Shown piece by piece: positions 30,624-49,888 of a stretch of 64,000 nt of DNA. Each line of letters opens with the position of its first letter. Within the stretch, counting starts at the first letter, position 1. Made by a program: the position numbers and the translations under genes. Source of the DNA: Blastocystis sp. Blastoise (lineage: Eukaryota; Sar; Bigyra; Opalinata; Blastocystidae); contig JBBPEB010000014.1 of assembly GCA_039096225.1 (NCBI GenBank), positions 434,001 to 498,000 on the forward strand, given 5' to 3'. A model generated the notes under the pieces. The model saw nothing but the letters and a program-made list of their open reading frames with translations. It searched no databases and was not told the origin of the DNA.

Positions 30624-31746
30624 TTAACATATATATACTCTAATAATTCCACATTTCTTCGGAATCCTTCATAATCTCCAAGAACAAGAAAAGTGTCTAA
30701 ACTGTCGATTAGAGTTAAATAAGGTACTGGAGAAAGCGAGAAATAACCGCGGGAACAGGATATAGGAGAAACTTCTGAGGATGGGAATCCATAATAAAGA
30801 TAATTATGATAACTATATAGAATATATATAAAGAAGAGAGAATACAAGCATATATATATATACCCATGATAAAACATTTCTTTAATTTTATTCATTTGAC
30901 TATGACGGGTTTCCTATATTATAATAATAAATAAATAATAATATTAATAAATAGTATAACATAATCCTATATATATATAGAATAAAAAGTATACAGAATC
31001 CATAGCATAATCATTTTTCCCTTTATAATAAACATATTTATAAGGTAATTCTTCTTGATCATATATATTATTACATAAGAGAGAATTACAAACTCTGAAA
31101 GTATAAGAATTATTCTTCATTTGTTCTACACTCTGTATATATAAAGAATCTTTACCCCTATTCGTCTCTTTTGTATAATAATCGCAACATTGATAAATAA
31201 CCTATATAAATAATATTTATAACATTATATATATATATATATTGAGAGAGAGAAAGAGAAAATAGGAATAATACCTTTGATTTCTTTATAAAGGACCCTT
31301 TAGTGGGTAGTATATAATACTCTATATGTTGAGACTATAATAGAAACAAAAATTATTATTTAAAAGAGAGAAACAAGATTGATTTATACATTAACTGAAT
31401 CTTCACAATATCCTAAGGAGTAACGAAAAATACCAAGATTACGAATAATTTTTAATTCAGTATCTAACACTTGAATATTTTTATAATGACATAATTCATA
31501 TTTCTATGTATAGAACAATTAGAGAAAACAATTTTGGTATATATATCATACATATTTTGAGTCTTGTTCTTGAAAAACAGAGCATTTGCCTTTCAAAGTT
31601 GAATTTAGAATTTGGCTTCTACATAAAAAGTTAAATACACTATAGAATACATAGAAATACTGTTCTAGATATAAGCATTCTGATGCTTCTGACAAGTAAG
31701 GCGAAATGAAAAGCCAGATTGCATAAAATAGAATTGTAAACGCCAT
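24850..31746 (-). CDS. EDEM-type GH47 mannosidase with N-terminal MRH-like and C-terminal PA domains
   Basis: The start ATG at 31746 opens a signal-peptide-like stretch ([19 protein letters not shown]). An MRH-like domain follows: [35 protein letters not shown], then [31 protein letters not shown] and LLC (about 31590-31075). The GH47 domain runs from about 30900 to 28030: [116 protein letters not shown] and [13 protein letters not shown]. Each acidic motif expected of an EDEM is present. A long Asn/Glu-rich linker (about 27970-25900) leads to a PA domain ([54 protein letters not shown]; 25800-25390). The C-terminus is Asn-rich, ending KEEKE without a KDEL. The PA domain matches EDEM3. Around ten or more introns; some edges approximate. 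Confidence 0.88.
25230..25335. repeat. (ATATAATAA)n tandem repeat in intron
   Basis: About eleven 9-base TATAATAAA units in the intron between the last two PA/C-terminal exons of the EDEM-type gene. Confidence 0.85.
28839..28986. repeat. (AAAT)n microsatellite in intron
   Basis: About 36 AAAT units with a few TATA interruptions, in an intron inside the GH47 domain of the EDEM-type gene. Confidence 0.85.
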
Positions 31747-32486
31747 CGACAGAGTTATCCTATGAGTGGAATCTATTTTTATAAAGAAAATAACGAATTG
31801 TTCAAGGATAAAAAGGCAAAAAACAAAGTTTTTGATTGTTCAACATTTCCCATGAAACAACAATTCATTTCACTTATTTCTTCATTTTGTTCCTGGAAGT
31901 AAACATTTTTTAAAAAATTCCTTATAATCCTTTGCTTATTTTGAATTATAGAATATAAAGCATAAAGTTCGTTGTTTCTAGTAATAATAAAGTGAGTTAT
32001 ATTGATCAAATATTTAGAATATCAAAAATATGATTTCAATTTTGTTACTTTAGAAAAATAAATGATTTGGCTTGATTCTAAAATGTTAACAACATTTCAA
32101 ACCGTAAGTTAAAAATAAAATCATAGACAAATATTGTGAAAACAGAAATGATCAATTTGATCTGACTCTTTTGAATTTAGTTTTGCTTCGATATGTTTCG
32201 AGATTATTGTTTTAAATCTTATATTTATTAAATTAAGATAGTATATTAAAAAGTATCAAAACAAAATGAGATTAATAAAACAACCGCGTGAAAAACCGCC
32301 AAAAAAATAAGATAAAATAGATATTCATGTTTCTTTTCTTTATTTGACTTATAAAATTTTAAAAAATCGTGAATGTGAGATTTTTGTGGGTTTTTCGATT
32401 GAGTATTTCCCACTTTTTTTGGAAATAGTTCCCTCCAGTATGACTTATTTAAAAGAACAATTTATTTTGATTAGTTTGTTGCTTAA
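31747..32486. promoter_or_regulatory. divergent promoter region, EDEM-type / SANT gene
   Basis: 740 bases between divergent starts. It contains a GC-containing island unusual for this window, around 32281-32305 (CCGCGTGAAAAACCGCC), and an inverted word pair TTTTTGTGGG / TTTCCCACTTTTTTTGG (about 32381-32421). Both are candidate binding sites. A 76-codon minus frame (32009-31779) is not supported as an exon. Confidence 0.45.
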
Positions 32487-38092
<5,606 letters not shown>

Positions 38093-38865
38093 ATAGTATA
38101 ACATATATATATATATATTTATGTATTTATTTCTCTATATCTATTTTTATGCTCTTCTTATTTTATATTCTTTTCTTTTTCATTATTTTCATCCCAGTTA
38201 CTTTTCTTTTCTCATATATTTTCACTTTTTCTTGTCTTCTTTCTCCTTAAAACTATATCTTCTAAAAAAGTTCTTAAACGGTCTTGTTTTCTTTATTTCA
38301 AACTCTCTCAAATAGAACACAACTATTTTTACTATTTTTTCTAATTATTACAGATTATATCAAAATACCAATTGATTTATCAAGTCGACATATTCATAGA
38401 CACAACAAACGACTATTTGACTCCAATTTATTCACATTATTATTTAAATACTCTAAGAATTCTCACTTTTATTCAACTGTCATTGTGCATTCTGATTCAG
38501 ATTGTTGTGGAATACTGTCTGATAGAGTCAGCATAAAAATAGCGATTGAAGAAAGTGAAGAATCATATGTGACGTGGAAATTATTCTCTATTTTAATATT
38601 ATTAGTAGTTTACTATGACAAACAGTTCGTCCATCATTCTTTCATATCATTCCTCCACACAAATGATACTCATTCAAACCTTTTCTCACTGAAAACATTT
38701 TTCTTTTTGAAAAAAAACTGTATACTTTTTTTCTATTGGGCAATTTCCTTTTTTTGTTCCATAAAATAACGACGCGTTTCTCTCAATATTATTGGAAAAG
38801 GTTCCATTTCTTTTTGTAATTCATTTTTAATTTCAAATCATAATTATACTTATTATATATACATC
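38093..38865. other. intergenic region with a doubtful 161-codon open frame
   Basis: Between the SANT gene stop and the next plus-strand start. A frame at 38284-38769 (starts at a plain ATG only after an upstream TTG-type codon) is Phe/Ser/Ile/Leu-rich with one non-repetitive section (VIVHSDSDCCGILSDRVSIK). It matches no family and may be chance in a pyrimidine-rich stretch. A short real gene cannot be ruled out. Confidence 0.35.
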
Positions 38866-40262
38866 ATGAATCCATCCAATACTCCTCAGTATATAAATCA
38901 CATTTTTAATAAGTTTATGATGAATTAGAAACAACAATTTTGCCAACAACGCTGTTGTTCCTCCTTATTATACTGCTAACTCTGTACCAGTATCAAATGC
39001 AATATTTCCTTCTGCAAACTCGTATGTCATTATAGTTTTTTAATAAAACTATTTCAATTTTATTTAGAGCTGAACCAGATAACGGTGATAATGATAGTAT
39101 ATTATTTTCTCTCATCAAATCTATTAATTTTAACTAGTTTCTATTATTATTGACAAGCAAAACTACACTCAACAACCGTATTTATATATTTTTTTTTATA
39201 AATTTAAATATATATATAGAGCTGCTAATATAGTTGTTGCTCCTAAAGTGATCAATAATGCTATTGAATCTATTGTTATTAACGTTGTAGACACATCTTC
39301 AAAACCTATTGTTTTCGATAGATATGCTGCCTACCAATATTTTAGACCCGGACAGTATATATATATATATTATTATTATTATTATTATTATTATCATTAT
39401 CATAATGTATCTTTGATAAAAAGAATGATTTATATCAATAATATTACTCTATAATTTACATAATTATTATCTATAGAACATGTGATCAAGTATGTATCCC
39501 TAGAATTCTGTATATAAATATAAAATATATATATAGTTTATTGAATCTGCTTGTGGTAGTACTTTATTTAATATTTGGAGAAAACAAAAAGATTTTAAAG
39601 GTCACTTACAAACTGCTAGTCATTATTCTATTGCTATGATTATTATGTCTTTTCTTCTTGGTTTATCCTTCGCTAGTTATGATTTTAGTAACTTAACAGT
39701 TTGGGTTCCTGTATTACTCTATATGATTCTTGCTTTTCTAGTTACTCAAGGCGTTAAGACCTATAGATTCTGTGTATTTATTACAATATCCTTTCAACTC
39801 CACATATATATTAAACATTTATCTATTATCTATGAATAGTATATATATATCATCAGTTGTCTCTCTTTTTATATAATTATATTCTTTTCCTTAATTTATG
39901 TTTTACGTTTATATCTTCTACTTAATACCTTCTGTTGTAGCTATTTTGGGTGCAGGTTTCCTTCTTTATTATTTTATAGTCTTCATGGTTAATGGTCCAA
40001 GCATTGTCACTGCTTTCTTTTTTTATCTCGTGGTATTCTTAGTTTTCTTCTGCTTATTATATGGTATTGTCTCTTGTGTCTACTGTACTACCTTAAGAAA
40101 CGTCTGGAAACATCAAGTTCGTAACTATGAAGGTATATACTCTCTATTTATCTATTATATATATTATATATTTGTATATGTATATTATATAATTTGATCT
40201 ATACTATATAAAATGTATTCTAAATTAATTCTCTCTTTGTTATTTAATCATTGTAATTCTAT

Positions 40263-40301
<39 letters not shown>

Positions 40302-40381
40302 ATGATAAGATTATGGGACAAGTTGAATATGTAGAAAAACATATCAGTCTTTATAAAGCTATTAAAGCCAATACTATTTAA
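38866..40381 (+). CDS. unrecognised four-TM membrane protein
   Basis: The start ATG at 38866 (MNPSNTPQ) joins by GT-AG to NNNFANNAVVPPYYTANSVPV, AANIVVAPKVINNAIES and RYAAYQYFRPGQ. It then gives TCDQFIESACGSTLFNIWRKQKDFKGHLQTASHYS, followed by four hydrophobic helices: IAMIIMSFLLGLSFASY, TVWVPVLLYMILAFLVTQG, SILGAGFLLYYFIVFMVNG and AFFFYLVVFLVFFCLLYGI. The C-terminus is cytosolic-looking and charged (RNVWKHQVRNYE, GQVEYVEKHISLYKAIKANTI), stop 40379-40381. Phases are consistent through the exons I could join. The N-terminal Pro/Asn-rich tail plus four TMs resembles the layout of SCAMP or synaptogyrin trafficking proteins, but their sequence signatures are absent. Function unknown. Confidence 0.65.
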
Positions 40382-41033
40382 ATAATAATAAAATAATACT
40401 GATTTTCTTTATTATTCTTTCTTTATTAAGCTATTCATTTTTGAAAAATGTATAGTTTTTTTATTTATATACCTTCTCTATGTCTTATGTCCTCGTTACT
40501 ATATAGTTGCTTTTATAAATATTATCTTACATCATTATTTTTTTTTATTTTAAAAAATAGTGCGATGATATATAATCGTTATAATGTTGTTTAGTTTTCA
40601 TTTTCATTAATTTATACTAATTATATAATGATCTATAATGACTTTTCTATAATGGTTCATTAAGAAACATTTATGCTAATAAAAATAATATACTATTAAT
40701 AATCATTCACAAAACAATTCGTGGCTATTTGAACAAAATAAAAAGCATATAAATAAATGTAACAAACATATAAAAAACATTTATAACGTTTATTAAGATG
40801 ATAAGAAAACAGATAATGAAGAGAATATACATGAAAAAATAGAAAATAAATACGTATTACCTATAAACCATTTTAATTTTAAAACTTAAAGCTTATAAAA
40901 AGACATTATATATTATATAATATAAAAATAATAATAAAAAACATTCTTTTACATAATACAATTCAATTGATTGAATATGAATCTAAAGATTCAGTGAATT
41001 ATCATTTCCTTGTGATAGATATTGTGCTATTGA
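40382..41033. other. convergent intergenic region
   Basis: About 650 bases between two stop codons, A/T-rich. No gene seen. Confidence 0.55.
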
Positions 41034-41700
41034 TCATGAGTGATCTTCTATGAATTCTAGTGATGAATCTGGATGGATATAATATGATTGTGTTGATATA
41101 CACTGTTGAGTAGAGAGAGAAGTTGAAGATAGAGAATGATTGTTATATAATGTGTTAGAATCGGATGTACTAGAGTTATTATGTATAAGTAGAGATGAGC
41201 AACTAGAAGATGGAAGTGTAGGTAATGAAGATAAAGGAGCAGATAACATAGAAGGAACAAGTGATTCTTCAGGAGATCTATTTCTTTTCAATATTGAAGT
41301 AACAGCAGTAATAGACTGACTATTGTTGTCTTTATTTATATTATTATTATTATTAATATTGTTATATTTATTTATATTGTTAGTTTTACCAATATTGTTA
41401 TCCTTATTCATATCCTTATCTTTATCATATATATAAACTGAAGAATGTGGATTAAATGTATTAGTATGTATACAATCGTCACCTGGGTTTATAAATGAAG
41501 TATTTATAAGAATATCATCGTTTTTTGATATATAATTCTGTATTGTAATATGAATCATATTATTTTCTTTATTATTCTCTAATAAAATAGGAAGGATACT
41601 ATTTATCGAAAGAAACTGATTCGATCTTGTTTGTATATCTAATTGTATACTCTTATCATCTTTTAAGAATTCAGAACTATAGGGAGGCATAGAAAAAGAT

Positions 41701-41747
<47 letters not shown>

Positions 41748-44700
41748 ATTATTATTATTAACAATATTATTATGAACATTATGTTTATGTTTATTATTAT
41801 TATTATTATTATTATCACTATTATTATTATTATTATTATTATTAACATTATTATTATTATTATTAATAGTATTACTATTGTTATTATTAACATTATTATT
41901 ATTATTATTAACATCATCAATATCCTTATTATTAATATTACTACTGTCATTCTTAATATTCTTATTCACGTCATATGATATATTTGACAATTTAGAATAA
42001 TCTTCACCACAATCTGTGTTTTTCTGAATGCTTTTACTTTCATTCATTTCAATACTATGATCATGTTCTTCATGTATTTCATGAATCTCTTTATTTCGAT
42101 CTATGTCTATATTTATGTTATTCTCTATATCCTTAATATTCTCTATATTAGAATTAGGAAATAATGAAGAGTTCTCCATAGGATCTAGAAGAGGAAGAGG
42201 AGAAGGTAAAGATATATAAGAATCATTTAAATAAAGACTTTCTTCTTGTTGGTCTTCTGAATGTAATGATTCATTCATTTGTATTTGAGAATGAAGAGAA
42301 ATAGAAGAATTAGGAATAATAATAGATGATGATTGAATAGGACTTGTAGAAACAGTTTTATGAATGAGTTTTTTCTCAATATCCTTTGATTTACAAGTAT
42401 ATTTATTCTCATCAGAAATTTTATTCTTATCCAAATGAATATATTGTTCTTCACAATTATATATAGAATGTTCTTTCATATTGATATTCATGTTACGATA
42501 ACTATTTGTATAATCTTTATTCTTACAAGGAGAATCTTCTTGAATTGAAAATAATTCTTCCATAATTTCATTTGAATTCTCAGATTGTTTTTCATCACTT
42601 AATGTTTCATTAGAAGCAAATAAACTATTAATTGTACTTATTGTTGTTGACATAGAAGAATTACTGTCATCTTTCTCTTCTTTATGAGTTCTATATGTAT
42701 CTGATTTGATGTTATTTGTAGATAAAGAAGGAATAGCCTGAGTAGAATCATAGAGTACATCTATAGAATGTATATTATTCATAGAGTATTGAGTAGGCAT
42801 ATTTTGATTATCAATGAATCTATTTGTTGATGTAGGAATAGAATACTCCATCTTATTGGAATATTCATATAAATTAGAACTTGACTCAATAGAAATAGGT
42901 GAACTTTCTTCTTCATCATTCTTATTCTGTATATGTTGAGTTTCTGTATATAGATGTTGATTCATATTTGTTTGAGGTAAAGTAATAGTATTCATATTTG
43001 GAAAGAATAGAGGAGAAATAGAAGTATTACTAAATAAATCATTATTATAGGATGTATCTAAAGAAAGAGTTGGAGGAAACTCTTCTAAAGAATCAGTTTT
43101 ATATATATTATTAAGGATATCTGGTTCCCAAGAGACTATATTTGCTAAATTATTAGAATCCGACATTGATATATAATTAGAAGGATATAGGAGTGGATCT
43201 GAAAGAGTATCATAAAATAATGAATCAGATATAGTATTATGTTGTTCTGTTAGAGAAGTAGATGGAAGAATAGGATGTTGTTGCGTAATTGAGTCCGTTG
43301 GAATAATTTCTGAATCTGATGAAAAAGAAGGAGGGAGAGGAAGAGAAGGAATAGAAGAAATGTCATCAATATGAATTGGAGATAGAGGAATAAGGATATT
43401 ATTATCATTTAGAGAAGAGGATGAAGGAAGCAGAGATGATGATGAATCTGGATAAATTATATAAATTATATAAATTATATAAATTATATAAATTATATAA
43501 ATTATATAAATTATATAAATAATATAATAGTATAATATAATATAATATAATATAATAATACAAATAATAATTTTAAACAATAAATAAACAAAATATAAAT
43601 ACTACATAATACATTATTGTTCTTCTTTCTTCCTTTTTTCTTGGGTATTTCAGACGATTCACCTAAATTGATTTGTGATATAGATGAAGAAATAGCTTTG
43701 TTCATTTGTTTATTGGATTTAGTAAAAGATTTATTTTTTTCATTCAAAATTTCCTTTGATTTCTTCACAGTTGATTCTAGAGAATTAGTTTTTGTTATTT
43801 TCTCTTTATGTTTCTGATTTAAATATTTTTCTTCAATAGATTCTTTAAAAACACCATTCTTTACTATATTCTGACATACTTTCTTTACTGTATCTGGATG
43901 TCCAGCAGCTACAACATTAATCCAATCACAACTGCCTAGTATCTTTCGAGGAAGTGTATCTTTTGCAGGTAAAGACAAACTTCCTGTGTTCTTTAATTGT
44001 TTTGCTAATCGAGGTTTCCATATTCTTGCTCTGTAATTTGTAAACCATGTATTCACCTATAGTTATATTTACATATATATATATTGATTAAATTTATATT
44101 AAGTAATAGATATGATAAACATAATATGAGATATTTGAATAATAAAACAATTTAAATGAATAAAGTATAATATGAATAATATATATAAATTAAGAAAATC
44201 AAACTAGATATGAAATATACTTGTTTAATAGTAAGATTCGTTCCTTCAATTAATGAATACATATCTTCACGTGTTGGATACGGATATTCAATGTGTTCTT
44301 TTATCCAATCGTTAAATCGACGCATATCTTCGTCAGAAAAAGGAGAAGCTAATTTAATTTTTCGACCTTTATTTGAAGTATCTTCTTAAAATAATAAAAT
44401 AAAAATAGAAATAAGGAAAATGAAAACTAATGAATAGGTGATAACAATAAGAAATAATATTGAAAAATAATAATGAATAGAATATATTGAGTGAATCACT
44501 ATAATACTATTGTTTTAATGAAATTATGAATAAAAAACAGTTTTAAAATATATATCTTATAATTATTAGTATGATATTTTATTATTGAAAGCAATAGTAA
44601 ATATATACGTTGATAATTCTGTATTTGTTTTTGTATATCTAAAAGATGAGTATAAAAGCTTTTAGCTAAATCTAGTCTTAAAGAAAGATACTTTTTGTTC

Positions 44701-45216
44701 TTCAAAACACTAGTCTATAGATATTATATTATTATGTTTATTATGATTATTATTATATAAATTATTATTATTATATAATTATTATTATATTTAAATTATA
44801 TTTATTAATATATATACGCATAAGTCTTGATTATCGATGAGAGTCAACGTTTTGATATCTGAATTTATATCATTGAAAATGTTGTAGCACTTTTCTACAT
44901 GTTGAAGACGGATTGTTTCATAGGCTTGAACTTTATCAACGTATTCATTAAATATATCACTTTCATAATAATGATTGCCAAAAATTTGCTTACAAACGGA
45001 TTCAATTTCTCTTTCTACAGAAGTAAGTTGCTCTTGAAATGGTCTAGATGATGCACTAAGTTGAGACATCCTCATCTGAATATCTTTTTCAAGTTCATTC
45101 TCCACAGGAATTCTTGACATCGAACGAGATTTGTCAAAAACATCTTTTTGTTTCAAAGACTTTTCTCTTTGTTTTCTTTGAGTTTTTCTTGTTTCATTTC
45201 TAGATGAACCATTCAT
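41034..45216 (-). CDS. TALE-class homeodomain transcription factor with long low-complexity tail
   Basis: The start ATG at 45216 (MNGSSRNETRKTQRKQREK). N-terminal exons (45216-44615) are helical and charged, including FQEQLTSVEREIESVCKQIF and SLRLDLAKSFYTHLLDIQKQIQ. The homeodomain crosses two exons: SPFSDEDMRRFNDWIKEHIEYPYPTREDMYSLIEGTNLT (44360-44225) then IKQVNTWFTNYRARIWKP (about 44065-44010). The PYP three-residue loop extension between helices 1 and 2 defines the TALE class, and helix 3 keeps W-F-x-N-x-R. A basic Lys-rich stretch (KKKGRKKN, about 43630) follows. One 2.4-kb exon then encodes about 800 residues rich in Ser, Asn, Asp and Glu (43450-41034) with several Asn runs. Total about 1,170 residues. 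TALE proteins usually dimerise with other homeodomain factors; the target is unknown. Confidence 0.88.
43450..43525. repeat. 10-base tandem repeat AAATTATATA in intron
   Basis: Seven consecutive TATAAATTAT-type 10-mers immediately upstream (in transcript sense) of the 3' splice site of the large final exon of the TALE gene. Confidence 0.85.
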
Positions 45217-45833
45217 GATGAAACCATGTACACGATACAAAAGGAAATCAGATATTAAAAAACAAAACTATTGAAACACCTCTACTTTGTGTCACGTGTT
45301 TCAGAGAGTCATTTTTGTTTTATTTCCTTTTATTGCTATCGAATAACCATTCTTAAATCTTTAGATATATATAATATGAAACACAAAATTTCATATTATA
45401 AGCAATAATTCATAGAATATAACGAAGTGAAGGGAAACTCAATTGAAAACCATATTTGTCATCATATCAATATTTTTGAGCAATATAGTATATATCTTTG
45501 GTTTTATATTATTTGAGGACATTATTTTAGCATCATTTATTAAAGAATAGCATAAAAATGGAATCGCAAGAAACAATACTCATATCAAATACTTCTTTAA
45601 TTTCATAAAAGCTTCTAAATAATTATTGGGAATATAAATAAATTATATATAATAATACTATCATCGAAATATACATTATCAAATAAGATACCCGTCACAG
45701 AATGAATTGTTTCGTTATCCTAAAAAATTGATCTGACTAAAGACTTATAAATAGTATTTTTATTTTGTTTAATAAATTTTTAATGAATAGCTAGAAGGAA
45801 ATAAAAAATGAAAGATTTTAATTTTTTTTAGTT
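45217..45833. promoter_or_regulatory. divergent promoter region, TALE homeobox / oxidoreductase
   Basis: 617 bases between divergent starts. It contains a CACGTG E-box-like word within GTCACGTGTTTC (about 45291-45302) close to the TALE gene. Nothing else is distinct. Confidence 0.4.
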
Positions 45834-47580
<1,747 letters not shown>

Positions 47581-48147
47581 TCTCATCGCTGTTATTCTTT
47601 AGCATTTCAAAATATATAATCTATCTTTATGCAACTGAATTATCATAAATTCATTGTTTTACTTCATATTAAAGAGTAAGATCATTGTTTAGAAATCAAT
47701 ACGCAAGAATAATTTGCCAATGAATCATGACATATTTCAACATTACACTACTTATACATATAAGAACTGTCACGCATCTCTAGTCTTTCTAAATACATTG
47801 TTTTCACAAAATAAAGCAAAACTGAAAGCAGAAAAAATCCCTAGAATATCATCAAATTTTCACCACTTTTACACATTTTTCCAAAATAGAAAAAATTGCG
47901 AAAAATTCTGTTTTTGAATAAAGAACCTTGAAATAATCAGAAATGAGCTTTTTCCAAAATCCGTAGTCGCTTCAGAATGTCTCAATATTCTCTCAATTAC
48001 GTACCACAAAACAAAAGATCCATCATGTCTTCATCATTTCCATTTGTTCAACAATTCTTATTCTTTATATAAATAATTCTTTCTGTCAGTTCTCTTTGTA
48101 TGTTCGTTACTTTTTTATAATTTATATTCTCTAGCTATTATTTAATC
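47581..48147. other. intergenic region upstream of eEF1B
   Basis: 567 bases between tandem genes. Pyrimidine-rich near 48040-48130. No RNA or open frame of substance. The eEF1B promoter should lie near its 3' end. Confidence 0.5.
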
Positions 48148-49089
48148 ATGGATCCTCGTCTTATTTGTTGCCAAACTGCTAAATATTGCGTTTACTGTTT
48201 TGCTGGAAAACCCATTGCTACCCCCGTTGAAATCGTCAAGAAGATGGTCGAAGAAAATAAGGTCGTCGTTTGCCGTTGTGCTACCACTACCATTGATGGT
48301 GCTGTTGCTGAAGTATTTATTTATTTAATTATCTATATTTTTGATTATTATATCTATTGCTATATCTACTATAGATTGCTTTTGATAAGCTCAAGATCAC
48401 CAAATCTTCTTTCTCTAGTATGTATTACATATATATATATTTATAAAAATATATAAGAGCTATTATTGCATTTAATAAGAATCTACCTTTATTTTCTATG
48501 CCATTATTTCTATCCAAATCTTCTTTCTCTACTAAGGGTAACCTTATTATTGAAAGTGCTGAAGGTGAATATGAAGGCAAGACTGTCTCCATCATTCGTG
48601 CTTATTCTTATTGTATATATTTCTATTATAATATATATATATAAATACACTAAGTGCATATTTTTAAAATAGATAATGAAAAAAATAAAGTATTTATTAT
48701 TATTTTTAAATATTTTTAGGTACTAAGAAGGGTGCTTACAAGTGTTCTAGAGTTGATCTTATTCACGCTATTGAAGTAGCTCCTAAGGTTGAAACTAAGG
48801 AAGAACCTAAGGAAGAAGAAGAAGAAGAAGAAGAAGATGGTGATCTTTTCGGTGATGATGATGATGATGAAGATGAAGCTGCTGCTGAAGAAATGGCTGC
48901 TAAGCTTGCTGCTGATGCCAAGAAGAAGAAGGAAGAAGCTAAGAAGAACGAACCTGTTGCTAGATCTCAACTTGTTCTTGATGTCAAGCCTCTTGAAGCT
49001 GAAACTGATATGTTTAATGCTATTTTTATTTTTTATTATTATTTTATTTTTTATTATTATTATTTTATTTTTGTGTTTTTAATCCTATA

Positions 49090-49155
<66 letters not shown>

Positions 49156-49388
49156 TTTCCTTTATAGATCTTAACGCTCTTGCTGATAAGATTAAGGCTA
49201 CTCAAGTCAATGGTTTAAAGTGGGGTGAAGGTATTAAGATTGTCCCTCTTGCTTTTGGTATTTGCAAACTTCAAGTTTCTTGTATTATTGAAGATGATAT
49301 CTGTTGTGAAGATGATGTTTATGATGCTATTCAACAATTCGAAGATGATGTTCAATCTGTCGAAACCTTCGCTTTCAACAAGATGTAA
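48148..49388 (+). CDS. EEF1B: translation elongation factor eEF1B beta (EF-1 beta) with atypical N-terminal domain
   Basis: Guanine-nucleotide exchange factor for eEF1A. The acidic centre EEEEDGDLFGDDDDDEDEA (48815-48880), Lys-rich linker and the C-terminal catalytic domain are typical: SQLVLDVKPLEAETD, then LNALADKIKATQVNGLKWGE, then GIKIVPLAFGICKLQVSCII and ending FAFNKM (stop 49386-49388). The N-terminus differs. Instead of the usual GST-C-like domain it starts MDPRLICCQTAKYCVYCFAG and runs through EIVKKMVEENKVVVCRCATT to FDKLKITKSSFSTKGN. The first exon ends at 48312. Two introns cannot be removed in frame as GT-AG: 48418-48531, bounded by an 18-bp direct repeat, and 49008-49167, which fits AT-AG (ATATGT...TATAG). 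Codons are strongly C-ending, in line with very high expression. Confidence 0.88.
48400..48531 (+). repeat. 18-bp perfect direct repeat bounding an intron
   Basis: CCAAATCTTCTTTCTCTA occurs at 48400-48417 and again at 48514-48531. The first copy is followed by GTATGT, the second by CTAAGGG. Removing one copy plus the sequence between them (114 bases) restores the coding frame ITKSSFSTKGN. The 3' boundary lacks AG wherever the junction is placed within the repeat. Confidence 0.85.
49092..49156. repeat. (AAT)n microsatellite in eEF1B intron
   Basis: About 21 AAT units in the last intron, between 49008 and 49167. Confidence 0.85.
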
Positions 49389-49888
49389 AATGAATTTCTA
49401 TTTCATTTATTAGTCTAACATATACATATATTTTATTCTACATTGTTTTGTTCATTATTTTTTATTTTTAGTAACAAAATTTGATTTAATTTTGTAAAAA
49501 TAACAGTCAAATCATGTAATATAAACTAAATTATAGGTATTCTTTTATATATCTTATCATTATAACAAATATTCAGTAATAAAATAAATATGTAATACTT
49601 TTTAAAAATATATAAAAGTGGAGTTAACCATTTTAATTTCATTTTATAACTTTATAAATCATGAATTATAGTTTCATATAAGTTTACAAAATAAATAGTA
49701 ATAATAAAAAAAGGGAAAGAAATGATTTTGAAATATATCTGAAGAGCCAAAGATGATTTAGTTATAAAATATCATTTCTAATCACATCTTGCAGAGAAAA
49801 GTACTATATATCTTATTTACAATAATTTAAATTAGGATACTAATAGTTATATATACTTGGTAATAGACTAATACTATATATATATATA
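49389..49888. other. convergent intergenic region
   Basis: 500 bases between two stop codons. A/T-rich, no gene seen. Confidence 0.55.

Noticed and set aside
38284-38769. 161-codon plus-strand open frame
   Set aside because: No family match, pyrimidine-rich composition, no supporting exons; listed only as doubtful.
38866-40381. SCAMP or synaptogyrin identity for the four-TM protein
   Set aside because: The layout fits but the conserved SCAMP core and its cysteine/arginine motifs are missing.
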